A DNA stretch of 64,000 nucleotides from the NCBI GenBank assembly GCA_016207825.1, contig JACQZI010000018.1:1-64000 (forward strand). The letters run 5' to 3'. Made by a program: the position numbers and the translations under genes. This document shows, in pieces, positions 25,320-34,400 of this stretch (position 1 is its first letter; every line of letters begins with the position of its first letter). Below the pieces are notes generated by a model. That model worked only from the letters and a program-made list of their open reading frames with translations. It was not told where the DNA came from and searched no databases. The DNA comes from Planctomycetota bacterium (lineage in GTDB: Bacteria; Planctomycetota; MHYJ01; JACQXL01; JACQZI01).

Positions 25320-26021
25320 TTATTTCTGTGTTACGACTATAAAGTTATTTAAGAATAAGAAGAAAAATATCACCGAAAGATAATAAATCACATCGCGGGA
25401 ATCTATCACGCCGCGCGCGATACTTTCAAAGTGTGTTGCCGGGCTCAGGAAATATAAAAGCGTGCCCAGAGAGCCGAATATCTGGGCGAGCCAACCGGCG
25501 ATAAGCGAGACAGCCAGGATAAATATGGTTAGGAGGAAAGCGATAATCTGGTTTTCGGTCAGGCTTGAGATGCACGTCCCGACCGCGGCGTAAGAGGCAC
25601 CCAATAGAGCCGCGCCGATATAACCGCCGATAATCGGGCCGAAATCCGGTTTGCCCAGTAATGCCAGAGTTATCGGCACGTTTATGGAAAGGACAAGCGT
25701 AAGCAGAATTAATAACACGCTTGCCAGGTATTTTCCGATGACTACCTCGTAATCCCTGACCGGCCAGGTTAGAAGAAGCTCTAGTGTTCCCTGCTTGCGT
25801 TCCTCCGCCCACAGGCGCATGGTAATCGCCGCCACGAAGAAGAGGAACACCCAGGGCATTATCCCGAAATAATAACGCATCTCGGCAATATTGTTTAAGA
25901 ATAATGTATAGAAAAATAGCCCGTTGGTAAAAAGGAGATATACCACGATGAAGACATAGCCTATGGTCAGGTTAAAGAACGACCTGAATTCCTTGCGCGT
26001 AATAAGCAATATATTCCGCAT
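25320..26021 (-). CDS. GldF-like ABC transporter permease
   Basis: 233 residues with six membrane segments, ABC-2 type (MRLWAEERKQGTLELLLTWPV is the hallmark cytoplasmic stretch). The gene is 3 bases from the GldG-like gene and 6 bases from the ATPase gene, so the order ATPase, permease, GldG is one transcript. The substrate is not known. Confidence 0.9.
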   Translation of the reverse strand: MRNILLITRKEFRSFFNLTIGYVFIVVYLLFTNGLFFYTLFLNNIAEMRYYFGIMPWVFLFFVAAITMRLWAEERKQGTLELLLTWPVRDYEVVIGKYLASVLLILLTLVLSINVPITLALLGKPDFGPIIGGYIGAALLGASYAAVGTCISSLTENQIIAFLLTIFILAVSLIAGWLAQIFGSLGTLLYFLSPATHFESIARGVIDSRDVIYYLSVIFFFLFLNNFIVVTQK

Positions 26022-26027
26022 AAAATA

Positions 26028-26969
26028 TTATTTATTATCCTGTTTAGTCAGCTTGATAAAGACATCTTCCAGGGTTGCTTCTTCCTTGTATAATTCGGCC
26101 AGGGTCCAGTTATTATCTTTTGCCAGGTGGAATATTTTCTCGTTGATATCAATATCTTCCGCGCACGTTATTTCGTATTTGCTCAGGTTGTCGCTTGATT
26201 TCTGGATGGTTTTAATTCCGGTAATCTTATCCAGTGTTTTCAGCTTATTAATAATATCGCTTTCAGACCCGCGTATTTTGGCATAGACGACTGCGCCGCT
26301 GCGCGCCTTGCACTGGAGTTCCTCAATCGTGCCCGAACCGGCGATTTTGCCTTCGTTAATGATGATGACGCGGGTGCAGGTTGCCTCGACTTCCGCCAGG
26401 ATATGCGTGCTGAAGATGACGGTCTTTTCTTTGCCGAGCTCCTTGATTAAATCGCGTATCTCGACAATCTGGATAGGGTCAAGCCCGGATGTTGGTTCAT
26501 CCAGGATAAGGACTTCCGGGTCGTGTATCATTGCCTGGGCGAGCCCGACGCGCTGGCGGAATCCCTTGGAAAGCTTGCCGATATTCTGCTTGATTACCTT
26601 TTCGAGTCCGCAGGTCTTGATAATCCGCTTTACCTTTTCCCGTTTATCTGTGGATGGTATATGGCGCATATCCGCGACGAAAGAGAGGAAATCGCTCACC
26701 CTTAAATCATTATAAAGGGGATTATTTTCGGCCAGGTAGCCGATCTTCCGCCTGATTTCCAGCGGGTTTTCCATGATGTCAAATCCGCCCACGCTTGCCG
26801 TGCCTGCCGTGGGAGGGAGGTAGCAGGTGAGCATCTTCATGGTGGTGGATTTGCCTGCGGCATTGGGTCCTAGGAATCCGACAATCTCGCCTCTGTTGAC
26901 CTCAAACGAGATATTATTAACCGCCGTTACGCCCGGATATTTCTTGGTAAGGTTTTTAACTTCTATCAT
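26028..26969 (-). CDS. ABC-2 type ATPase (GldA/NosF-like)
   Basis: 313 residues: Walker A GPNAAGKST, signature LSKGFRQRVGLAQAM, Walker B VLILDEPTSGLDP and the FSTHILAEVE switch region. A C-terminal ~80-residue domain resembles that of the multidrug/GldA group. It is the first gene of the minus-strand operon. The 142-base gap to the divergent sigma gene likely holds both promoters. Confidence 0.93.
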   Translation of the reverse strand: MIEVKNLTKKYPGVTAVNNISFEVNRGEIVGFLGPNAAGKSTTMKMLTCYLPPTAGTASVGGFDIMENPLEIRRKIGYLAENNPLYNDLRVSDFLSFVADMRHIPSTDKREKVKRIIKTCGLEKVIKQNIGKLSKGFRQRVGLAQAMIHDPEVLILDEPTSGLDPIQIVEIRDLIKELGKEKTVIFSTHILAEVEATCTRVIIINEGKIAGSGTIEELQCKARSGAVVYAKIRGSESDIINKLKTLDKITGIKTIQKSSDNLSKYEITCAEDIDINEKIFHLAKDNNWTLAELYKEEATLEDVFIKLTKQDNK

Positions 26970-27111
26970 AATGTATTAAGGAAATCCGGAAAGTGGGTTT
27001 AATTATTAGATATAAAATATTTTTCTATATGAATTTGTCAAGAATTTTTATATTCCATCTAAAAAGATTTGATTTATGAGTTAATATATCCTAAAATAAA
27101 ATCCAGCGGTT

Positions 27112-27705
27112 ATGGAGAACCTTTCTGATATAGAATTGATTTCCCTGTGTAAAAGCGGTTCTGAGCGGGCGTTTGAAACCCTTTACGAGCGTTACCGCCA
27201 GACCGTGGTTAACTTTGCCTATCAGATATTGAAAGACAAGGATTTATCGCTGGACGCGCTCCAGGAAACCTTTGTCTATGTCTTTAAGAAAATGCCTGAA
27301 TACCAGCCGGCTGCCAAACTATCCACTCTGCTTTTTACCGTTACCAGGAATATCTGCCTGAATATGCTGAGTAAAACCAAGTGCAACAAGAGCATACCGA
27401 ACGAAGAGATGAACGGTTTTATCAAAGTAAAAGAGCCGGTAAATTCGATTGAACTTGTGGAGAAAGAGGAGTTGAAGAAAACTGTCGCTGCCGAACTGGA
27501 TAACTTACCGGATATTTACCGCGAGGTGATAATACTCAAAATACTTAAGGGGATGCAATATGATGAAATAAGCCAGGTGGTTGGTTGCCCAATCGGGACG
27601 GTGAAATCGAGGCTTCATAACGCCCTGGAGTACCTGCGGAATAACCTGGCGAAAAAAGGGGAAGAAAAAGATTTAACTGAACCAAAAGGCGAGGTGTCGG
27701 CTTAA
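27112..27705 (+). CDS. ECF RNA polymerase sigma factor
   Basis: 197 residues with region 2 (LYERYRQTVVNFAYQIL, DALQETFVYVFKK) and region 4 (LPDIYREVIILKILKGMQYDEISQVVG quoted as the stretch near 135-160, then CPIGTVKSRLHNALEYLRN). It directs RNA polymerase to promoters in response to a signal relayed by its anti-sigma factor. The anti-sigma gene follows 23 bases downstream. ECF classification is clear; the regulon is not, except for a possible site at 28917-28950. Confidence 0.95.
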   Translation: MENLSDIELISLCKSGSERAFETLYERYRQTVVNFAYQILKDKDLSLDALQETFVYVFKKMPEYQPAAKLSTLLFTVTRNICLNMLSKTKCNKSIPNEEMNGFIKVKEPVNSIELVEKEELKKTVAAELDNLPDIYREVIILKILKGMQYDEISQVVGCPIGTVKSRLHNALEYLRNNLAKKGEEKDLTEPKGEVSA

Positions 27706-27728
27706 TATATGGAAGGAAGCGTGTAAAC

Positions 27729-28394
27729 ATGGAATGTAAAGAGATTCTTAATGATATGCTGGTGGATTTTAACGAGAAGGCGTTGCCGGCTAAAACAGCC
27801 CAGATGATATCCGACCATTTAGCCGGTTGCAATAATTGCCGCCAAAGGTGCGAGCAGATAAAGAGCATACATTCGGCATTGAAGTTTTCGGCTGAATTGA
27901 CCAGGCATATAAATATCCCGGAAAAGATGGATAAACAAATAAGAGAGGCAATTCCGGAAATAATCAAGACGCACCGTATGGCAGCGCGCAGGCGGGTGAT
28001 AACGGTTTTCGCCTCAGCCGCCGCGGCAATCCTGATTATATTTTCCGGCTGGCTGGTTTTTATGAATATGGAAAAATCCGAAGAGTCCAAGAGCCAGCCA
28101 ACCGCGATGAGCCCAAGCCGTCCGGAGCCGACACCGCCTCATGAAACGACCCCGCAGGTTAACCCGCCGCCGATGGAAACAACTCCTGAGCCGCCTGTGG
28201 TTGTCATGGAAGAGCCGGTAAAAGGTGATATCAATAAAGACGGCGAATTGAATATCGTTGACAGCATGCTTATCTGCCAGTATATTCTAAAAGAGCGGGA
28301 AATAACGGATGCCGAATCCGCCGATATTAACGGCGACGGCAAGGTGGATATCGGCGACTCTTTATTAATTGCCAAGAAGTCGTCAGGAGAGTAA
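27729..28394 (+). CDS. zf-HC2 anti-sigma factor with extracytoplasmic dockerin domain
   Basis: 221 residues. The N-terminal zinc finger (HLAGCNNC with an upstream Cys3) is the anti-sigma domain that holds the sigma factor. A membrane segment lies at about 95-113. A Pro/Thr-rich linker (about 120-160) leads to a C-terminal type I dockerin with two Ca-binding repeats (GDINKDGELNIVDS and DINGDGKVDIGDS). A sensor anti-sigma factor that ends in a dockerin would bind a cohesin outside the membrane. The next gene encodes a cohesin. RsgI proteins of cellulolytic clostridia couple anti-sigma to carbohydrate sensors; this protein uses a different anti-sigma domain. Confidence 0.9.
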   Translation: MECKEILNDMLVDFNEKALPAKTAQMISDHLAGCNNCRQRCEQIKSIHSALKFSAELTRHINIPEKMDKQIREAIPEIIKTHRMAARRRVITVFASAAAAILIIFSGWLVFMNMEKSEESKSQPTAMSPSRPEPTPPHETTPQVNPPPMETTPEPPVVVMEEPVKGDINKDGELNIVDSMLICQYILKEREITDAESADINGDGKVDIGDSLLIAKKSSGE

Positions 28395-28398
28395 TAAG

Positions 28399-28890
28399 AT
28401 GATAAGAATTATAAGTTTATTAATCGTTATTATTGTTATTTCGGGATGCATGGCATCATACAGTGCATCAGCAAAAACCCCGGCTGACATGATGCCGTAC
28501 GCTACAATTGCCGGTGAAAATGCGGAGTTAAACGCGGATATCTGGATAGATTGCGGGGAGAATAAATTGGGGGCATATACCCTGGAAGTTATTTACAACC
28601 CGATAATCGTAGAGGTGAGTGAAATAACAACCTCTGGAGAGAACGCGTTTCCCGGGATGCCCATGTCAAATCCATCTACCTTCAAAAGCGGGAAAACCGT
28701 TATTATAGGGATGTATACAGGGCATGATGTTCCTGATGGCCGGTTAAAGATAGCCCATATAAAATTTGCGCCTGTTTCCAAAGGGACAAGCCCGCTTAAA
28801 GTGATGTTGCAAAGCATTTATGATACAGCGGGGAATCTGTTTGACGCCACAGCCATCGTTTCTCCGGACAGCCTGACCGTGACTAAATAG
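28399..28890 (+). CDS. Cohesin-domain lipoprotein
   Basis: The start at 28399 (AGGAGAG upstream) gives a signal peptide with lipobox VISGC; a longer frame from 28369 overlaps the dockerin gene and is unlikely. The mature part is a single cohesin-type beta sandwich of about 130 residues (WIDCGENKLGAYTLEVIYN, VPDGRLKIAHIKF, GTSPLKVMLQ). Cohesins bind dockerins with Ca. Coming directly after a dockerin-bearing anti-sigma factor, it is likely its extracytoplasmic partner. No cellulosomal enzymes are visible. Confidence 0.85.
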   Translation: MIRIISLLIVIIVISGCMASYSASAKTPADMMPYATIAGENAELNADIWIDCGENKLGAYTLEVIYNPIIVEVSEITTSGENAFPGMPMSNPSTFKSGKTVIIGMYTGHDVPDGRLKIAHIKFAPVSKGTSPLKVMLQSIYDTAGNLFDATAIVSPDSLTVTK

Positions 28891-28916
28891 AATTTTCGCT
28901 CCATTCTGATTTTTCC

Positions 28917-28950
28917 GTGAACCTTTTCGCCCCCTCCTTGCTTAATAGGT
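28917..28950 (+). promoter_or_regulatory. Candidate ECF-type promoter of the DUF4349 gene
   Basis: TGAACCTTTT (28918-28927) followed by CTTGCTTAATA at about 28937-28947 resembles ECF promoters, which often have an AAC-containing -35 element. It would place the DUF4349 gene under the sigma factor encoded just upstream. Spacing was judged by eye. Confidence 0.4.
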
Positions 28951-28975
28951 ATAGTTAATAAAAAAGGAGGTGTTT

Positions 28976-30187
28976 ATGGGAAAGATAGTAAAACCTGTTG
29001 CGCTGATGTTAGTGGTAGTTTCTTTGCTGATGATTAGATGTGCATCTTATAGCAAAGAATGGTCTCCTTCTTGGACAGAAGAAGTTAAATATGAAAAAGA
29101 CGCCCAACGTGCGCAAGTTTCTCAAATACCGCCTATAGGATCCTTTACCAGCGAGATAAATTTCAACGCGAATGAATCCGCTCCAAAGTCTAAACGGCAG
29201 GTGATTTACAGCTCATGTTTAAGGCTGGTGGTATTTCATCTCAGGGAAAGCTTGCAGAAGGTGCAGGATATTGCCGGTAAGTTTAACGGGTATATGCAGG
29301 AGATGACCGGGAACAGCATTCTTATCCGCGTTCCGCCGGATTCGTTTTACGATGCCATTGCGGAGATTGAGAAAATCGGTGAGGTCGTAACCAAAGACAT
29401 AAAAGGGCAGGATGTCACCGAAGAGATGCATGATTTGGGAGTAAGGATAAAAAACGCGGAGGATGTCCGGAACCGGCTGGCCGGGCTTTTGGAGAAATGC
29501 GGCATGATGGAGGATGCGCTTAAGATAGAAAAAGAACTGGAACGGGTTACCGGGGAGATAGAAACGCTCAAAGGCAAATTGCAGTTTATCAGCCATAATG
29601 TGGATCATTCGGCAATCAGGGTTGAATTTAATATCAAGAATCCTACTGTTATCCAGCAGATTTCTCTTCCGCTTCCGTTCCCGTGGCTGAATGAATTAGG
29701 GCTTGACCATATTCTTAATTACAGCCCGGAGACAAGGGGTAAGGGGAGCAGTTCCAAATTCAAGATGGAAAATCCAGAAGGATTTGTGCGGATGGAATAT
29801 CCCGGCTGGCAGCACGGCATCAGGTTGATTTCGGCTGACGGGATAAATATTTGTGTTTCGGTAAAGCCGAATCTCAAAGGAGGAGCGCTGGATTTCTGGA
29901 GGAAGTTAATCCTGCGTGCCCTAGTTGAAGGGAAGGCGTATTCGCCGATTAGTGAAGAGAAATTGAAGACAAAGAAAGGAGCCGAGGGTGTTATCCTGCA
30001 GTTCGGGACAGAGCAGGCATCCGGCAAGGCTTATCGTTATGACATTGCAATATTTGCCAAGGAAAGCAGTTTTCTCCTATTTATAAAAACAAGAAAACTC
30101 TATTTAGTTGAAATATCCGGCCCGGAAGAAGTGGTTAAAAAAGAATACGATAAAATCAAGAACGCTTTAGCCAACAGCAAGTTTTAA
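28976..30187 (+). CDS. DUF4349 domain membrane/secreted protein
   Basis: 403 residues from the ATG at 28976 (AGGAGG 5 bases upstream; the GTG at 28970 is less likely). An N-terminal hydrophobic segment ends at Cys (MIRCAS), a doubtful lipobox. Residues about 65-220 are DUF4349 (RQVIYSSCLRLVV, VQDIAGKFNGYMQEM, then a coiled coil KIEKELERVTGEIETLKGKL). The C-terminal 170 residues are unassigned and lack the usual final TM of DUF4349 proteins. Probably regulated by the upstream ECF pair. Confidence 0.8.
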   Translation: MGKIVKPVALMLVVVSLLMIRCASYSKEWSPSWTEEVKYEKDAQRAQVSQIPPIGSFTSEINFNANESAPKSKRQVIYSSCLRLVVFHLRESLQKVQDIAGKFNGYMQEMTGNSILIRVPPDSFYDAIAEIEKIGEVVTKDIKGQDVTEEMHDLGVRIKNAEDVRNRLAGLLEKCGMMEDALKIEKELERVTGEIETLKGKLQFISHNVDHSAIRVEFNIKNPTVIQQISLPLPFPWLNELGLDHILNYSPETRGKGSSSKFKMENPEGFVRMEYPGWQHGIRLISADGINICVSVKPNLKGGALDFWRKLILRALVEGKAYSPISEEKLKTKKGAEGVILQFGTEQASGKAYRYDIAIFAKESSFLLFIKTRKLYLVEISGPEEVVKKEYDKIKNALANSKF

Positions 30188-30195
30188 TAAAGTTG

Positions 30196-30933
30196 TCAGG
30201 GGCGCGGTACATCTTTAATACGCGAAAGTGCCGCGCTGAAGCTTTTATTAGCGCCTTTGATATATTGCTCGTCCGATATAATGGGCTTTTGCAATGCCGC
30301 GACTGTTTCCGGGGAAAGCTTGAGATTCTTGGCGATTTCCTCTCCTGCCTTAACGAGCAAATTGCGATATCCGTAAATAAACGGTTTCAGTATAAAGGGA
30401 TGGTTGGCGAGCAGTGCGCCGCCCGGGCGGTATATCTCGGCGATAAGCTCGGATTGCATATTCCGCGCGATGCGCTTGAATAACAGGCTCAATACCTGGA
30501 AATGCACCGGCTCCGGAAATCCGGAATTTGATATCACCATGATTTTCGGGATTTTACTAAGCCTTGTCTTGTGGAAGCATTCCCCGCTTGCGTCTTTTTC
30601 AAAGCGGGCGTCAAGAATCGGAATCATCCGGTCCATGAAGTTCTTCATTATGCCGGTGACATTATCCACATAAAGCGGCGTGGCAAAACCTAATATATCG
30701 GATGACGAGAATTTTGTCAGCAGTTCTGCCATATCGTCTGCCATGGCGCATTTTCCGGGAGTCTTTAACCAGCAGGTAAAACAGCCTTTGCAGGGCGCGA
30801 TGGTTTTTTGGGAGAGGAAAATATTTTCCACCTCAGCGCCGGATTTTTGCATGCCTTCGGCCAAAGCCTGAACCATGAAATGGGTGTTGCCTTTTTCTCC
30901 GTGCGGGCTGCCGTTAAAGATGGTGATTTTCAT
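30196..30933 (-). CDS. NAD(P)H-dependent FMN reductase / iron-sulfur flavoprotein
   Basis: 245 residues with a flavodoxin-like fold: FMN-binding GSPHGEKGNTHFM (7-20), CKGCFTCWLKTPGKC with a CxxCxxC..C layout that may hold an iron-sulfur cluster, and TPLYVDNVTGIMKNFMDR. It reduces quinones, flavin or metal centres using a nicotinamide cofactor. The gene is convergent with the DUF4349 gene and stands alone. Substrate unknown. Confidence 0.85.
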   Translation of the reverse strand: MKITIFNGSPHGEKGNTHFMVQALAEGMQKSGAEVENIFLSQKTIAPCKGCFTCWLKTPGKCAMADDMAELLTKFSSSDILGFATPLYVDNVTGIMKNFMDRMIPILDARFEKDASGECFHKTRLSKIPKIMVISNSGFPEPVHFQVLSLLFKRIARNMQSELIAEIYRPGGALLANHPFILKPFIYGYRNLLVKAGEEIAKNLKLSPETVAALQKPIISDEQYIKGANKSFSAALSRIKDVPRP

Positions 30934-31091
30934 GATAATATTACTCCTTATAAATTAGGATATTGTTATAGCGTTGCTTTGACTAAATGTCAAGAGTAAA
31001 CATAGCGCCGTTTTGATGGATATTTTTTTATTGATATTCTGAAATATAAATGTTTTAATATCGGTTTGCCAAAAGCCTGAAAAGCTTATAT

Positions 31092-31394
31092 ATGTTCAAG
31101 TTTATATGTGATTCGTGCGGGAAAGGGTTATTGCTGGATGAAGACGTCCGTTATGAGGTGACGATAGAGGTGAAATCCGCTTATGACCCGATGGAACTGT
31201 CGCCGAGCGACTTGATGCGCGATTATCGCAAGGAAATAAGCGAGCTTTTGGAGAGGATGAAAGAACGCGACCCGCAAGAAATGGAGGACGAGGTTTATAA
31301 GGTGTTTAAGTTTGATCTGTGCCTCCAATGCCAGAAGAAATTCCTGAAAAACCCGCTATTCAATAAAGTAGACAGCCCCGACGTTCGCCCCTAA
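31092..31394 (+). CDS. Small zinc-ribbon-like protein
   Basis: 100 residues with CDSC near the N-terminus and CLQC near the C-terminus, flanking a charged helical middle (LLERMKERDPQEMEDEV). The two CxxC pairs probably form one zinc site. No clear Shine-Dalgarno is present. It precedes the large activase gene by 50 bases. Function unknown. Confidence 0.65.
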   Translation: MFKFICDSCGKGLLLDEDVRYEVTIEVKSAYDPMELSPSDLMRDYRKEISELLERMKERDPQEMEDEVYKVFKFDLCLQCQKKFLKNPLFNKVDSPDVRP

Positions 31395-31444
31395 AGGGAG
31401 GCTGCGCACTCGGGACTGCTGATTTATTATAGATAGTAGAATAT

Positions 31445-34400
31445 ATGAAGATAGGAATTGATATCGGTTCGGTCAGTGTTAAGCTGGTTGTTCTGGATGA
31501 TAAGAATGTTATCAAAAAACATGTTTATTGCCGGACGCATGGACAGCCAATAGAAATACTTCTTTTGCTTCTCAAGGATTTAGCCAAATCTTATCCTTCA
31601 GATGAATTTTCCGTTGCGGCAACCGGAAGCGGCGGAAAGCTTGTTTCCGAGGTTTGCGGCATCGGTTTTGTCAATGAGGTCACCGCCCACGCCGTCGGCA
31701 CCGGGACGGATTATCCGAAAGTTAGATGCGTGATAGAAATCGGCGGCGAGGACGCCAAGCTGATTCATATCAGCGAAAAAGAAGAGCGGAAAAATAACGA
31801 AGTTAAAGAACACGTCAGTGTAATAGATTTTGCCACCAATACGGTCTGTGCCGCCGGGACGGGTTCGTTCCTCGACCAGCAGGCATCGCGCCTGGGGATA
31901 GCGATAGAAAACTTCGGCAGCGTGGTAATGAAATCGGTTAATCCTCCGCGCGTGGCGGGCCGGTGCAGCGTTTTTGCCAAGACGGATATGATACATCTCC
32001 AGCAGGTAGGCACCCCGGTTGAGGATATCGCGGCCGGCTTATGTTATGCCATGGCGCGCAACTTCAGGAGCAATGTCATCAAGGGAAGCCATCTGGAAAA
32101 GCCGGTGGCCTTTCAGGGCGGTGTGGCGGCAAACCAGGGAATGATCCGCGCCTTTAGGGATGTCCTGGAACTGGCGGAAAACGATTTGGTCATACCGGAA
32201 AACTTTGCGCTGCGCGGTGCGATTGGGGCAATATATGAAAGTTCACATGTTCAATCGCTCAAAAGCTCAACAGTCCGGAAATTGATAGATAAGCTCGAAG
32301 AATATGTTAAAGGACGCCGGATTGATCTTAAAACACTCGAACCTTTGGTCGGCGATAATTACCCGATAAATATTCAAACGCATCCGCTGAAAAGCGGGCA
32401 GAAAACGCAGGGGTATCTGGGGATTGATGTCGGCTCGATTTCCACCAATGTGGTGGTGATAGATAAGGATAATAATGTTTTAAGCCGTAGATATCTCATG
32501 ACCGCGGGCAGGCCGATTGAGGCGGTCAGGCAGGGATTGGCCGAGGTCGGTAAGGATGTCGGCGATTTCGTGGAAATCAAGGCGTGCGGCTCGACCGGCT
32601 CGGGCCGTTATATGACCGGCGCGTTTTTCGGCGCGGATGCCATCAAGAACGAAATCACCAGCCATGCCAAAGGCGCCGTGGCAATGGACCCGAAAGTGGA
32701 TACGATTTTTGAAATCGGCGGGCAGGACGCGAAATATATCAGCATCTCTAACGGAGTTATCGTTGATTTCACCATGAACAAGGTCTGCGCCGCCGGGACG
32801 GGGTCGTTCCTTGAAGAACAGGCGGAAAAGCTGGCTATTAAGCTCGACCAGGAATTCGGAGCTCGCGCCTTGAATTCCAAGGCACCGCTTGATTTAGGCG
32901 AACGCTGCACCGTCTTTATGGAATCGCAGCTTAATTATTATAAACAGCAGGGCATGGTCAAGGATGACCTCTTAGCGGGGCTGGCTTATTCGATTGCGAC
33001 TAATTACTTGAACCGCGTGGTGGAAAAACACAAGATAGGTAATCATATTTTATTCCAGGGTGGCGTGGCGTTTAACCGTTCGGTTAAGGCGGCGTTTGAG
33101 AAAGTGGTCGGCAAGAAAATTATCGTTCCGCCTCATCATGATATCCTTGGCGCGGTAGGCGCTGCCATTATCGCGCGTGAAGAAACGGTTGGGAAACAGA
33201 CTGCCTTTAAGGGATTCGATTTATCCAAACGAACTTACCAATCGTCATCATTTGAATGCCAGGGATGCCCGAATAATTGCGAAATACGCCGGGTGGTCTT
33301 TGAAAAGGAAAAGCCGATGTTTTACGGCTCCCGTTGCGGCAAATTCGATGATACGGAAGTCAAAAAGGCGCGCCAAACCAATCCTCTGCCGCAGTTATTC
33401 AAGGAAAGGGAAGAAAAACTAATCGGTAACTTGAAACCGGAAGCCAAAGGTTCCAAGCGCGTCGGCATCCCGAGAAGCGCGATGTTCTTCGACCTGGCAC
33501 CGTTATGGATAAGCTTTTTCCAGGGGCTTGGTTTCGAAGTCGTGCTTTCCGACCCGACCAACCGGACGATTATCAAGAAGGGCGTGGAAAACGTCCTTGC
33601 CGAACCGTGTTTCCCGATTAAGACCGCGCACGGGCATATCCTCAACCTTCTTGATAAATCAATAGATTATCTCTTCCTGCCGGTCCAGGTGAATATGCCC
33701 AAACTCGCTCCGGATTTCGTGCGCTCTTATAACTGCCCGTATGTCCAGTCATTGCCTTACACAGCGGAAAGTTCCATCCCGTTTTTGGAATATAACGTGA
33801 AAATACTAAAGACGGTCTTTGAGATGGCCAGAGGAAAGAGATTTATCGTCAAGGCGTTTGAATCGCTGGCGCAAGAGGCAGGCATCAAAGACCGAAGGGT
33901 TATTAGCCGCGCAATCGAATCCGCTTTCAAGGCGCATGACGAATTCAACCGCTGGATGGTAAAACGCGGGCGCGAAGTCCTGAATAATCTAAAGCCGAAT
34001 GAAAAGGCAATCGTCTTGGTCGGCCGCCCTTATAATACATCCGACCCCGGCCTGACCCTGGATTTGCCAGAGCGCCTGCGCGAGCAAGGGATTCTGGCGA
34101 TACCGATAGATTTCCTTCCGATGGAGGAATTAGGCAGGGAAATCTCTGGCGATTATCCTTATATGTATTGGAAATCCGGCCAGCGGATGCTTACCGCCGG
34201 AAGGATGGTTGCCCGCGACAAGCGTTTGTTTGCCATTTACATCACCAATTTCGGCTGCGGGCCGGATTCATATATTACCAAGTTCTTCGAGCGCGAGATG
34301 TCCTCCAAAGGCGGATCCGCCTCTGGCGGACACTGCAAGCCATTTATGGTACTGGAAATCGACGAGCATTCAAGCGATGTCGGCGTGATGACCCGTTGCG

